A stretch of 64,000 bases of DNA from Mastigias papua (taxonomy: Eukaryota; Cnidaria; Scyphozoa; Rhizostomeae; Mastigiidae): positions 13,006,407 through 13,070,406 of the forward strand of contig OZ025274.1 of NCBI GenBank assembly GCA_964019165.1, in the 5' to 3' direction. Under the pieces are notes generated by a model. It searched no databases, was not told where the DNA came from, and saw only the letters and a list, made by a program, of their open reading frames with translations. Of the stretch, positions 50,242 to 63,200 are shown one piece after another; position 1 is the first letter of the stretch; the number at the start of each line of letters is the position of its first letter. A program made the translations under genes and the position numbers.

Positions 50242-53200
50242 CTATACCACTGAATATGCGTTATCAACAGCTCTTGCTGATGGCATGGCCGTCCCTAAAT
50301 TTTGTCTGGTCAACCTAACCGAGCCGTTATAGATCCTTGCCTGTGCAGCAGCCCTGTTCATTGCACCGGGTGTGTAGCTTTGAGACCTCCTTAGCACCCC
50401 TCTGTTAAATCCATCAGAATCTACTGGCGATTCAAGCGCTGTCGGATCCGAAATTACAAAATTTGTAAGGGCAAAGTCCGACGGACCTCCGTTATCAAGA
50501 GGTATTGGATTCGCTCTGAAATTTTCGAGCATATCAAAAATGCTTTGGAACCATAAATGCTGGACGCGACATTGGCCGTCTGAATTCAAACCGAGCCGTA
50601 GATGCTAAAAAAATGAAAACAACGTCACCTAACAATTACGCCACAGTGGCTTGTTACAAAATCGTCACACAAGAACATTACAGCACACATTACGCAATAC
50701 CAATAGAATGATAACAAGATGCAATGGGACTATAGGGTAACGGCATGAAAATGTAACACACCAAAGAAAATGCACTAAGCACAGAACAACACATCATGAA
50801 GGAGCAATAGGATGAACCATTGTGCTGCAATAGAGATTGCCCAAACTCAATGCAAATAGAAGGTGGCGCTCATTCCAGGAAGGCGCTCTTTCGAGGAAAT
50901 ACGGCAAGTAAGCAAGTTAGTAATTAAAATTTAAGTAAATAAATCAGTAATTAAATAAGTAATTAGGTAATTAGGTAGGTTGGTTTAAAGCTAAGTAACA
51001 TAAGCTTATTGTTTTTGGACACTCCATTCTAATAACTGGCTATTCTTTGCTCGCCGACTGCCAGCCGAAGATAACTTACGGCTAGAGCTGATCATAGCAG
51101 TACTTGCCTGTTTGCCACCTAGGCCATCGTGCCGTTAGTAGAAAGTCCTAAAAGAGCTAACACTCCGTTTTGAAAGCGTGTCGGAGTGGGATTCGAGCAG
51201 GGTACACTCTGGCTGTGAAACAGAGGTACATACCATAACACAATAGCTGGCTGCACGTTTGTTCTTGTTTGCTATTGATTATAAAGTATCCATAAGCAAC
51301 AAGTTATATAAAAATACTGAATGCAACTTTATCATATTTTATGCAGCTTATGCTGGATCGATAGTCAACAAAAACAAAGAGCGAACATGTTGTTTTCCTG
51401 TTGCAATAGCGACACTTGCAGACAAATGACAAAACTAATTCTCAAAGCTCAACATTCCAATGCATTGCTAATGGTCAGGCAAAGTATATGGTGACCACCA
51501 TATGACAATGTCATGCACTTCAATGGAAAAGACAAACCTCAGCTTCAGTACGCTGAGAATGTATCTCCTAATCCACTATAGGAGGGTTTTGGTCCCCTAA
51601 AACCGCCACTTAAGAGTCTCATCTACTGCAGTACCTTATAAGAAACTTCCTTGCAGTTCACCGGGCTTATGTGTACTATAGTTATCTAACAGGTTGAGGG
51701 AATGCACAAAGTTGAAAATTCATTGATATATTTAAATGCCTAACCTTTGATCTTCCTTGTAAATTGAATGTGAGAACATACTCCCCTTCCTTTGTTTCAC
51801 TTTGCCTCACAAGAAAAACACCATTCCACTGCTGACCCCCGTGAAGAACAAGTATGGATGCCATTACTCTGCTGAGTGTTCCGTGGAACCAAGGGTACGA
51901 AGCAAGGGGGTGATTTTCTCCAGACAAGGAGCACCAATCGTTGTGAATAGGCTCTGAAATTACCAGTTATAAATCAAGAAGTAAATAACAAAATCAAAGT
52001 TATATTGTGTTTTATGGTCTTGTGCAAAATGATACACAAACTGGGCATCTTCCAGATGATTCATCTAGACCAGGTCTGAGCACTGCGCGACTCGCAAGGC
52101 ACATACGGCTTTGGGAGTCATGCAGTGCTCAGATCTGGTATGTTTTGGTTGACCAGATCTTATTTCGGTTAACTCTGGCTGGCCCGTGACACGCCAATTG
52201 GAAGGTAGAAAATATACTTTTTTGTACTTCTATCTCATGCACGGAGAACAGCTTTAGCTGTTTGGCCGGGCTCTCCGCGATATTTCCTTATCCTCATGTG
52301 GCCATAAGAAAAATATAATTGGTCCGGGCCTCCGTGGGCTTCGAAGTCGTTAAATGCTAGCATTACTAGGAATTTCCTTCAGTCCCTGCCGGGGCGGGGG
52401 CCCCGGAATTTACCCCGGCTACCCTCTCCTCTCTAAGGTACTGCCCACCCTAGACTAGATTATAAAAACAAGCTACATATTTTGGCAGAAATTCACCTAA
52501 TGACTTCAAAATGTCGGGCTTCGACTAGAGAAAACTTTAATCAAAAGTATCCCCGCAAATCTTCTCAATCTGGGGCCTTTTAGGGTGTTCCGAAGAGTCT
52601 TCCAGGGGGAAACAGTATAATCCACTGAATCCACATCTGCTCTGTTGTTATGAATTATTGAGTGAACGCATACCTATTCTCTGAGACATAAGATGCTCAT
52701 TTCAAAACCCTAGAAGGTGACCCATATTACTTCAGTCTACCAAGTGATTCCGAGCATTGTAAATTGAAAAAGTTGATAACAAAAATCAGGCCTAAACAAA
52801 CAGTTATCTCCACACTGCAACGCATTCTAATCTGGTGACTTGAAACATTAATTATTGCAAACATTCTAGGCTCTTTTACGTTCATTCAAAACCCTAACCT
52901 TACAATAGGTACTTAATTTTTGCTTCCACGCCAGTACACGAATTCTGGTTTGAAATAGTATCAAATGTTGATGCCCCTGAAAGCACCAAGATGGCCAGCA
53001 AGAGGAATTTGGTTTCTACTAAACTTAAGTGGATCGGCCACATAGCCCATAATACACTTGTCATCTAATCAAGAGATGACGTAAGAAAATTTGGCAGAAA
53101 GGACATGACTAAAAGATATCTATAGCAGATGAATTCCCATACCGAAACCTGTGGGAAAATAACACATATGATCGAATGAATGGAAGAAGATTGCGAGAAG

Positions 53201-56200
53201 TATGTCAGATAAAGCTGAAAACAAATGAAAGGAGGAATATGAAGGAATGACGTAAAGAGCACGGAGCCTTGCATTAAAAAGTGCGTGCAATAATTATGGG
53301 CGTGGATTCTCTTTAGGACTGGATTAAGTTTGCATGTCAGAGCATACAAATGTTGAATACTTTTATCTAATCGTCGTCATCGAAAGGCACTAAAAAGACG
53401 ACAAAAGTAGGATAAAGACGACAAAGCAGACAAAGAAGATCAAGAGAAAGAAAAAATAAAGAAGAAGACAAAAAAGAAGATGATGACGGTAACGACAAAG
53501 AAGAAGATAAAGAAGAATATAAAAACCACAGGGAAGAAGATGAACAAAATACAGAAGAAGATGCATAAGACAATATAGAAGATGAAAAACACAAAAGAAG
53601 AAGATGAAGAGGAAGAAGAAAATGAAAAGATGACAAAGAAGAAGAGGAAGAAGATAAAGAAGATGACAAAGAGAAGCTTACAAGGAAAGAACGGGCTCTG
53701 AGGAGATTATAACAACTAATAGGTGTATAACTCTAACTGACTGCGTTGCCTATTCTGTGGCATTGCTCTTCTTTCGTAAACACTCTACAGATATAATATA
53801 ATGACAAACGTCTCTTATTTACTGTGGTTTCACCTAACTATAGACAAGAAACATGAGGCCTGCAAGGTCTAACTAAAAACAACTGTACGCAAACCTCTTT
53901 CATGTGTAGGTTCTGTCGCTCTCTCTCTGTTCCCACTGTATATTGTTGGCATTTGTTCGGGACGTGGAGGGACCTCAGGTGGTGGCGTGACAACCATGAA
54001 AGAATCTGTAGGAGCAAACGCAAGAAACAAATAAAATGAGAAGGCATACGTTGTAATCTCTCTCACATCAGCAAGAAACACTTAGGTCTGAAAATGCCTA
54101 TAGCTCAAGGAAGTCTCCCCATACAAGAACATTCCAAAAACTGGCTTATACATAACAAATGGAATACAGAAACTTAAAGACATAGGCACTAATCATCCCA
54201 ATGTACCATAAGCAGGTATTCTATCTATAGCAAAAACAACTTTTATTCACAGCGATAAAACTAGTACCTGGAAAGAGTAGGACGCATGGCTACTACCCTT
54301 CCAATCTATTATATGCCATATCCACGTATTTCCTGACTACCACAAGATATACTGATCACACAAACATATCCTTAATTAAAGGTTAGGCCCCCAATCCTTA
54401 CCTTTACCATCTCTTATTGATGACATGGCAGGCTCCGAATTTTTGCGGTGACTCATTCGAGTTTGATTCATTCTCTGAGCAACTTGCGCAGGTCTTTCAT
54501 CTGAAACGTGAAGTACATGGAAACTAAGCTTTGGAAACTATCAAAGCTGGCATTTCCTTTACTGAAAATTTCCATTTTTTCAGCTTCATCGTCTGGTTTC
54601 ACATTTCCTAATCTGGGCAGTTCCTATAGGGGGAGATTTTAACTTTCAGGGGGCATGACAAGCTGCTATCTTCCATCACAAAACGGTGGACTACTATGGC
54701 AAGCCCTGAACAACACGACCTATCTTACTGAACTGCTCCTACCCTTATTGTCATTGTTTGGGTTTTCTGCTACGCCTGATGTGGTAAAGTAGTAACTGAT
54801 ATAATGGCACAATGCTTGAATTACAAAATAACTTCTAATGAAGGTTCTTTCACTGTATTTCCTTAAAGGAGAACAGCACAAAAAAGTTGGGAAAGAGGTT
54901 TCTAGCTCTTTCCTTCATATTGCTTCTTTCCAGTGTAAACTGTAGGCAGTTTATCATTTAAAAACAAAAGATGACAACTATACTGATGTGGAATGCACAT
55001 AAATGCAGTCCTGATTTCTCTGGGTATCATAATTGGAAAAATAAAGTACCACAAGAATACCTTCAAACTGCATCAGAGCATGTTGTCCTTGGCTATCAAA
55101 TATGAAATTTGAAGCAGTTGTCAGCACATTTGGTGTACTAAAACAAGAGTTGAAATAGCAGAATTATTTTGAAAGGTTCACTTTGATAATCATACTTTCA
55201 TTCTATACTACAGAGCATCAACTGAAAAAGTGTTCAGGAAACTTTCAGTTGTGCTTAAAATATCAAAGCAAGTTGACAAATTAATAACTGAAGACCAACT
55301 GCACATGATTTTAAGATGGCAGACCTGTGTAATCTCTCCCCTTTATTAGTCTATCTGCTGAGATAGTTCCTGCTAAAAGAAACTCTTCTCTATACAAAAG
55401 TTCCACAAAAATGTTTGTAAAATTTGTAATACCTGTAATATGAAGCCATTTCAAGTTCACTTGCACTTTAAGGTACATTCTATTTATCTCATGATTTATG
55501 TACATTGTGGATTTATAACACAAAACAGATTGATTGAATAAACTGATGGAGTGCCTTCTATTTGGAGTGGCATACAACACTCAAGTGAATGAAAGAAGGT
55601 AGCATGGGTCAAATATTTAATTTTCAACACATGTACTGTACTGCTGAGTTATTATGAATGGCAATCTGGGTGCTATGCAGTTTGTTTTGCACCATTGACA
55701 GTGGATGGCAAAAATTATCCAACAAGACCATGTTGCATAATGCAACAGTTTATCAAACTATTGCTGCCCAATTAAACAAACAAACTCAGGTAAATTCTAA
55801 ACTTTCTATGCAAAACAAGACCCTCAATGAATCAAAGCTCAACTACCATCTTTCTATTGTCTTTGTCTCTTTCTATTTCTTTATTCTTAGCAATAATCAA
55901 ACAGTCCCTTCTACAAATAGATTCTACTTTAAAATAGCAAACATAACCTACAAACAGTGGCTGCTGGTGCAAAAGTCAAATAAAAAATATGATTGTTAAG
56001 ATGAAAGTGTTAACAAGCAAGGAAATAATAGTTTGACGATATTGCATTTGCTTTGAAGCAATAAGATGCAGGACTTTGGGTGAGGCAGCAGTGCCACCTA
56101 TCAGGCTGATAATAAATACTTCTAACTGGCATATATTTGTCCATAATTGGATCATTACCTCTTAAATTGACTGAATTGCAAATTTGCCAAGCAATTTATC

Positions 56201-59200
56201 ATTTTAATTGGCATTTACATGTTCAGATAACTTCATTTTACAAAGAAGCATGCATTATGATGGGAAGTGCTTTCCAACAGCTTAAATTCACTGCTGGATT
56301 GCAACAACTGAGTCAGTAAGACAGTAGAAAATTGTATCAGAGGACAATCCTCTATTGGAAAATGAACAATTTCCTGCCTAAGAAATCCTGTATTAATTAA
56401 TGCTTATAAATCTCAGATTTCACTAAACTTCTTCACCAAATAAATCATAGATTGCTTGTCCACTATATTTATCAACTATAGCAAACTCCTCTGCAAAAAG
56501 AACAACTATTTCTTAAACTTCTGTATCAAAATGTTCATCCTCCTTTTAATCAATGGGTTCACAAGGCTAAATCTTATAAGAAAATTACTGGAAAATTGCA
56601 ATGAAACCACACTTTAAATCAAAAATACTTGTATTATTAATATACAACAATATCATACTTTATCTTTTACCTTGGGGTTGAGGTATCTTCTTCCATGCAT
56701 CTATGAATAATATCTAACCACATATCCATATCCTCTCTGTCTTCTGCTGCTATCATATACTCCTTATTGTTAATTGCCTACAAAAATTGAACAAGTATTT
56801 TGGTGACACTAAAAACTTGTGACAATAAAAAAGCAATAAGGTAGATGCTGTAGCTAGGTGACTGATGAATAAGGTATTTTTCCAGTCTAGAAAAGCTCTA
56901 GGAAGCATCTATTCTTACCAACAAAAGGTTATAGTCCTAATCTCAATGCATATCATTGGAGCTTTGACAAAATGTTACTAAGAAATGATTGCTAGTAGTC
57001 CTGCATGGAAAGTGCAGATGTCAGTCCATATTTCCTAGAAAATATAGCTGATATTCAATAACTAGAAAATCTCAAGGGAGGTCTAACTTTTCTACAGGGA
57101 CTCTAAATGAAGGGAATTGACAATTCATTCAACATAGCAACTATTAATACCAAAAGGTCAGCAGGGCTGGAAAGTGGGCAACCACAGAATCATTGATCTG
57201 AGCACATATTTCAATTTGACATTACAAAATAGGCACTACTACAAAATCTTTCTGAGTCTAACCTGTTGGCTGAAAAAGTTTTGCCATACATAGTTGATAC
57301 TCTTGAGGCATTATGATTATAACTAGCTCAGAGGCATTGAACAATATTTTCCAGCCATGATGGCCAGCTAAGCTTTTTAATTTTCAACTGTCAGTCAACT
57401 TTCAAAAATTGGCTGCATGTAAAAGTAAAGGTTAGTCCCATATATGATTCCATATATTGGGAAGTGCATGTTAGAGAGGACACTTATCCTCAGTTGCCAG
57501 CATAGTGAGGAAAAGTGGGCAGTTCCTTTCCTCACCACCTGCAACTTCACCAGTGTAGCCACCAGGTACCCATTTGCAGCTACGTGGAGAGTGAGTGAGC
57601 ATCCCAACTATGATCTGAGGGTTTGGCTTGAACCATCCATGTTTTGCTCTCCAGTAAAGCACTCAAACCACTTGGCCACTTGCCCATCTTAAAATTAGTA
57701 GACTTCACAAAAATAGATCGAACTTACAATTAAGCTAAATAACTTGATGTACATAACTTGTTGGCTATAAGATAGTTTGCTGTGTATTTTCATGTGTATG
57801 TGAGAGTGTATTACATAAAAGTGTATGTATATTTATACATATATATACACACACAGACATTCCTATAGACAAAATTTCAAAACAAGTCAATTCCATGATA
57901 GGTCAAAATGATTTATTCTATGTGTATTTTGGATAAAAGTAGAATTTTCTGAAAAGACATAGAGACCCCATTCACACTAGAGGTGATAACTATTTATCTG
58001 GAAACCTCCAATTTACACATTGAAAAACTTATCCAGAGAAATATTTATTCACTTTGCTGCACAAATGTTCATCCAGTATACTGTAAAAAACTATCTGTAT
58101 AACTTTTTATATGGATATGTATTTATCTGGGCAAATATCTCTAGTGTAAATATCTTTTCCTTACCTTTACCATGAACACATTGTCAGCATCTGGCATCTC
58201 CAACTCTGATGCTTGTCTTGCTTCATGGAGAAGGAAACAGAATACTCCAGTCCTTGGTTTTGCAGCCTAAATAAAGAAAGTTTAATTCAAAGCAACAACA
58301 TTGAACCTTGGAATCAGATATGAAGCTGTTATCTGTGAACTATATCTATCTACAGCTAAAATATACTGAACAGGACCCCATTGGGTGTGCTAAAGGTAAA
58401 AGAAAAACAATGATAAACTAATAGGGTGTGGAGCAAGAAGCCGGGGTCATTGCTGAGGTCATTTGAGGGTCATTTGGGGTCATTATGGGGATCATTTTGG
58501 GGTCATTTGAGGGCAATCTGGGGTCAGTAGAAGTGATTGAGAACTTTATTTTCTTAGGCATAGAGATTGACAAAACAAGAGAAGAAATGAAAGGAAGGCT
58601 TGCACTAGGAAAAACATGAGTGAGGATGCCTGGCACCATTTTGTATTGTTTTGATCTTCTTTGTTTGAGTTGCTTGATGAGGATCCCATATTGTGGTGTA
58701 TGCTTTTGCTATTGTCTTTTTAGGACAGCTGTAAAGATTTCTCCAAAGGAGAGTAAAGACTTTTGGAGCTTTCTTTGTGATGATATTTACATGTATGCTC
58801 CAGCCTAAACTTGAATCTAATAGAATTACTAATCTCCTTCAAAGAAATCTTTACAGCTGTCCTGAAAAGACAATGGAAAAGTGTAATCCAAAATAGTACA
58901 GCCAATTTTAGAGTAAACATGCATCCACTGTATGGGATCCTCATCAAGCAATCCAAATTTAAAAGAAGATCAAGGCAGTACAAAAAAGAGCTTCTGATTT
59001 GTCAAAAGAGACTACATATGGCCATCATTCTAGTGTCTCTGATATGCTAAGAGATTTGAAGTCAAAAAGTTCCAGCAGCCATACAAAATGTTTATGTAGT
59101 CTTGCCCTGATAACAAAAATCATTTAGGTTTGTGGTCACTTCAGTTGCAAGATGTAGGCTAATGCATATCTATGAAAATACTCAAGGAAGAAAATAGAAT

Positions 59201-60229
59201 GTGAAGCGATGGAAATATTTCCATTAAGAGAAAGGGACCAATCCTGATGAATATTAATGGGTTCTTACCAAACAATGGTTGGGAGGAAACTTTGTAAGGA
59301 ATGGGAAAGCTCACCCAAATAGACCATTAATTTCAATAAAAATGCTTCATTATTGTAAGGCATGAAACAGTTGCTCTTTTAAATGGATGTTTGAAGTAGG
59401 GGGCATGATGAGGGACCACAATTCTTTGCTGAAAAGACAAGGGCAGGGGGGTTTTCATCAAAAGTTGACAGAACTAAAACACTTGTAATAAATTTCCATC
59501 TTGTTGTAGCATACAACAGACACCTAAATCCTGTCTCAAATCTAGAATTGAGGTGGCTAATGTTTCAATTTCTTGCAACATTCATAAAACAGCATAACTT
59601 GATACCTTTGGAGGGATATAAAACTCAAGCATGTAACCACCAGGAGCTCTTGCCAACACAAGTCTACACTTTTGCCAGGTAAGTTCAACATCTCCTTGCC
59701 TTTCTATGTTGATCAACTCATGTACAAAGCCTTCCTTTATGATGTCATGACCACTTCCTGTCTTGTCATTTCCTGTTGATGGGGGTGACTCTTTCTGAGG
59801 AGAGATATCTATTAGTACTCCCACTTCTGGGTCATCTATTTGAGGTTCAATGTTCTCTTTTTCGTGTTTCTTGAAGATATTCTTCAGTCGCAAAGAGAAC
59901 TTCCGATTCACCCTACTCTGCTTCGGACTTTTGCTCTCACCGTCATCTGTTCGAGGCTTCTCGCGACTTAGGTTATCTTCATGTACTTTGGGTGCGTTTG
60001 CTCTCCCACTGTGCATGATTCGCTGAAGCTCTCCCTCATATTCGGTTCTGAATTTTTCAATAAATCGTTTACCTGCCTTCGCAAAAAGAGAAGTCACTTC
60101 GTCTACTGACTTATCCGTAACAAACTGACAGCATTTGCTCGTGAACTCTACAGCAGCAAATTTGGCAAAATCATCACAAACCACTTCCCACGATGAGCGA
60201 TTTCGAAGCTGTTGGACGCCAAATGCCAT
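50242..60229 (-). CDS. SH2B: SH2B adaptor protein, eight exons, 563 aa
   Basis: Adaptor of the SH2B1/SH2B2(APS)/SH2B3(LNK) family that links receptor tyrosine kinases and JAKs to downstream signalling. Exons: 59606-60229, 58165-58266, 56671-56777, 55061-55137, 54402-54500, 53895-54005, 51745-51953, 50242-50604. All joins have gt-ag ends and agree in phase. Dimerisation (Phe-zipper) region about 12-75 ([20 protein letters not shown]). Basic stretch [18 protein letters not shown] domain about 165-278 ([46 protein letters not shown]). HRKNSEP (S325) is a 14-3-3-type site. The proline-rich [13 protein letters not shown] follows. SH2 domain 395-495: [15 protein letters not shown] (R423 binds phosphotyrosine), [14 protein letters not shown]. 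Tail 496-563 ends in AYSVV. Length is close to SH2B3 (575 aa). One family member; which vertebrate paralogue is closest is unresolved. Confidence 0.95.
51180..51250 (-). repeat. tRNA-like fragment, possibly SINE head
   Basis: On the minus strand CTCGAATCCCACTCC follows CCTCTGTTTCACAGCCAGAG, resembling a B box after a degraded anticodon arm. The A box is poor. Lies in the last intron of the SH2B gene. Confidence 0.3.
53370..53690 (+). repeat. Purine-rich GAA/GAAGAC tract
   Basis: About 320 bases of imperfect AAGAAGA, GACAAAG and AAGATGA units in an SH2B intron. The Ser-rich frame on the opposite strand is an artefact. Confidence 0.85.
57421..57690 (-). mobile_element. tRNA-derived SINE, copy 2
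   Basis: On the minus strand: GGCAAGTGGCCAAGTGGTTT, GGATGGTTCAAGCC, GGGTACCTGGTGGCTACACT, GAGGAAAGGAACTGCC, GGATAAGTGTCC, ATATATGGGACTAACC. It is collinear with 15299-15568. Located in an SH2B intron. Confidence 0.8.
57966..58160. mobile_element. Inverted-repeat MITE next to an SH2B splice donor
   Basis: Left end TTCACACTAGAGGTGATAAC .. TTTATCTGG; reverse complement of the right end TTTACACTAGAGATATTTGC .. CAGATAAATAC. About 195 bp, noncoding. The right end lies within a few bases of the donor of exon 58165-58266. Confidence 0.55.
58435..58525 (+). repeat. Short tandem repeat GGGTCATTTG
   Basis: Several imperfect copies of GGGTCATTTG or GGGGATCATTTT in SH2B intron 1. Confidence 0.6.
58651..58974. 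repeat. Large inverted repeat in SH2B intron 1
   Basis: The left arm 58651-58751 (TTGATCTTCTTTG .. TTGCTTGATGAGGATCCCAT .. TTTTAGGACAGCTGTAAAGA) is repeated in inverse orientation at about 58833-58974 (TCTTTACAGCTGTCCTGAAA .. ATGGGATCCTCATCAAGCAA .. AAGAAGATCAA). The centre is about 80 bases. Both arms have small indels. Confidence 0.8.
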
Positions 60230-63200
60230 GATTCCGGAATGACTTTGATGATTATTCGAGTAACTATGTCACAAAACAATTATCTTCCTAAGTAGATCCA
60301 GAAATTACCGATATCTTCATCCAGGTTAGGCCAACTACATCGGTTAACAAAAAAGACCACGCACTGGAATGTAACGAAAAGGGTTCCGTCCAGAACGAGA
60401 AAAATGCAAGGACAAAAATGTCTGCTGTTGAAAAACGCTTTTTTTATTTACATCCAATAAGCGCTTTTCGTTACATCATCACCTAAATGTGTAATAGGTT
60501 TCACACATTACTCCGTCTCGAGAATTGATGAAAATAACCGAGCAAAATACGAGTGGCATACTTCACTTCCGCCACAACTCGTTTTGAAAATGAGATTCGA
60601 CTCTTTTTGTCGGCGATCCTTCCGATGACCAATACTATAGACGGACATTACCACTTCCTGCTCAGATTTGGATATTTTCAGACCCTTTTGACCTGCTACT
60701 GTTAAGTTTACTGGCTTTTGGTTTCCGCCGAATGACAGTTTATTTTGCTTGCTCTACCTAGGTACAATTCACTTCGTTCAAAAAGTGTACTTTGATACTT
60801 GTGTTCCCTCCTCAGTCAGGAAAGGGTTTACTTAGCCCTTACTAATTTTTCACAAGGGTACCCTAGAGTACTAGAACTTTAAATCACAACAACAGCCTGC
60901 CTGGTTACGCTGTCAGAATCTTCTAAACCTAAGGCCGATATTCTCAGAAAAATTGTTTTTATAAGAACAAAGGTTATAAGAACACTGGGGTCCGATCTGC
61001 CAAAAACGTGTTCAGCATCAGATGAGGATTTCACAAGCATTCAATTACGAACATTCTTTTGGGAAACAAATTCTGATGATCATGCTGGTAAACATTAGCA
61101 TTCGTTGCTTTATTTTCAAAAGTAGTCCAGCCAAATTTCTAGGAATTGGTATACTGCAGGTAGTTTCTAAAATATCTCCAAAGAATCAAGCTTGAAATAA
61201 AAAAAATTTTCAGAACATAACAGTCTAAGATTATGGAAAAATTAAGAACATTGAGCTTCAACAAAAATTGTCTGGTTATATTACAAGAGAGTACATTGCA
61301 TTAGAATTTGGGAAGGCTTGCTTTCTGCGTTGGCTTGCTTGTTTATAGCAATATTTCTATTTAGAGGACTGCTCTCGCATGCAATGGCGCACACGAAAAA
61401 TATCACTATCAAACAACATTATCAAGATCATGTTGGTACTTTCTATCATATTTCTATCAGGCCATCATATCAAATTTGCAAGAGTCTGTGACTTGAAAAT
61501 AACAACACATTCATGGTGCTTTATTGGAAAACACAAGTCCTTCGTTACGCGTAATCCTAAACGAAACAATGAAAAGAATAAGTGCCAAACATGAATCTTG
61601 GGGAATAAACACTCTTCTCTCTTTCATAAACAAACTGATACTTGGACACTGAATTTGAGGTAAAATTCAGCACTATGTTTTATGCTAAAGTAAATTTTAG
61701 AAATAAGAAGAAAACACATGACAAAACGTTATCTTATGGTTTATTCTAAAGGTCATAACACCAGTATTTTCCTATAATGGACCCTTGAAAATCTGCACCC
61801 CTCTAGTTACATATATAAAATGAAATGAAACTGTTGTTTGAAAACTGATAAAAAATATATTGATACAGTATAAAAGTCTAGCTGTTCCTCATCAGGTTTT
61901 GATGAGTAGAGCATTCATGGGCATACTACAGAAAGCCGCCATCTTGAACACGAGGTGAGTAGGTATTGCGAGGGGGGTAATGTGTGATATGTATTCTATT
62001 TGTTTATATACTGTAATAGCAAGGGGACATGTCTTGAGCCAATCAGCTCATGTGTTTATAACTCCACTTGCCAATGAAAACGCGCAAAACACTTTCTATT
62101 GTCTTTTACGCGTTTTGCTTGTGAAACAAACGAGCTGATTGGTTCAAAACATTTTTCTCCCCTCCTTATTGTAATGTGTATTTCGAAATTCGGGCACGAA
62201 CTCATTCTTTTCATTGAATTTATTGTTCTCAGTCCACACATAAGCATTCGCAAATCGCAGAACGTTCGCAAATCGCAGGACGTTCCTTTACGGACTGGAA
62301 GTAATGACTTCGAATCCGAAATCCGACATTCGAATCTAAGTGGAGATGGACTTCTATAATAACGAAAGTGTGAATTAAGTATTCGAACTGCAAATTTCAA
62401 TATCGCAAGAAAAAGCGGAGAAACGTCTCTATGCATACTGAACGTATATTTTGATTAGTATATAAAATGCTGGACCCCAAAAGTGAATGTAGTTATACAG
62501 CATGGTAATTGAGTACAGTACAACCACATATGAACTCATCTGACTAGTGGAATAGGGCATCTGAGTGATTACATAGACTCTTTAAGCAAACCAGGAGAGG
62601 AACGAGTGGGTGCCTTCCAGTCCAAACAAGTGGCCAATCGGAAGTACTAGTCGTCATGTCACGTGAATTTGGATTTGCATTTAGTTGTATTTGTTCCTTC
62701 ATCTTTCGGTCTTTGTCTCACATTTCATACAGCAATGATTGTTGGACGAAAAAGGAGTATCATTATGCTCTGCTATGTTTCTGCTTTGTCTGGTAAAATT
62801 GAAAACTGGCAGTAGAGTGTACTCCCATCTCTAAGTACATGGACCCTAGTGTCTACATTACTCAAAAGCTTTGAGTTCCGATGGTCGCAATCTTGAACAC
62901 CACCTTCGAGTCGTCATATATCAAGAATCTTTCTCATCATCTATGACTACGTGATCAGGAAAGAGAAGTACTTTGTCCTTTTGAGAAACGCAGTCCTAAA
63001 AAAGAGATCAGTTAGGTAGCAGAGATATTATTGGTGTAAACTAAATAAGGTGGAAGCGGTACCCTGTACCACTACTATACACGCTTTTTGCATGAGAAAT
63101 CTAGCACAAGGCCTAATTCCAAAAGTTCTTTATTTCTGGACTTCATTTGACCACAGTTTGGCACTAAAATTTCCTTAATCATCCCTTAATTCTAACTACG

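Noticed and set aside
53367..53669. Ser/Leu-rich open frame on the minus strand
   Set aside because: Complement of an imperfect GAA/GAC simple repeat inside an SH2B intron.
59404..59560. Further SH2B coding sequence past exon 1
   Set aside because: The reading frame continues a few codons after the AAG|GTATCA donor and stops; the PH domain continues only at 58266.
62056..62436. 126-codon minus-strand open frame
   Set aside because: Overlaps an inverted-repeat element and shows no family features.
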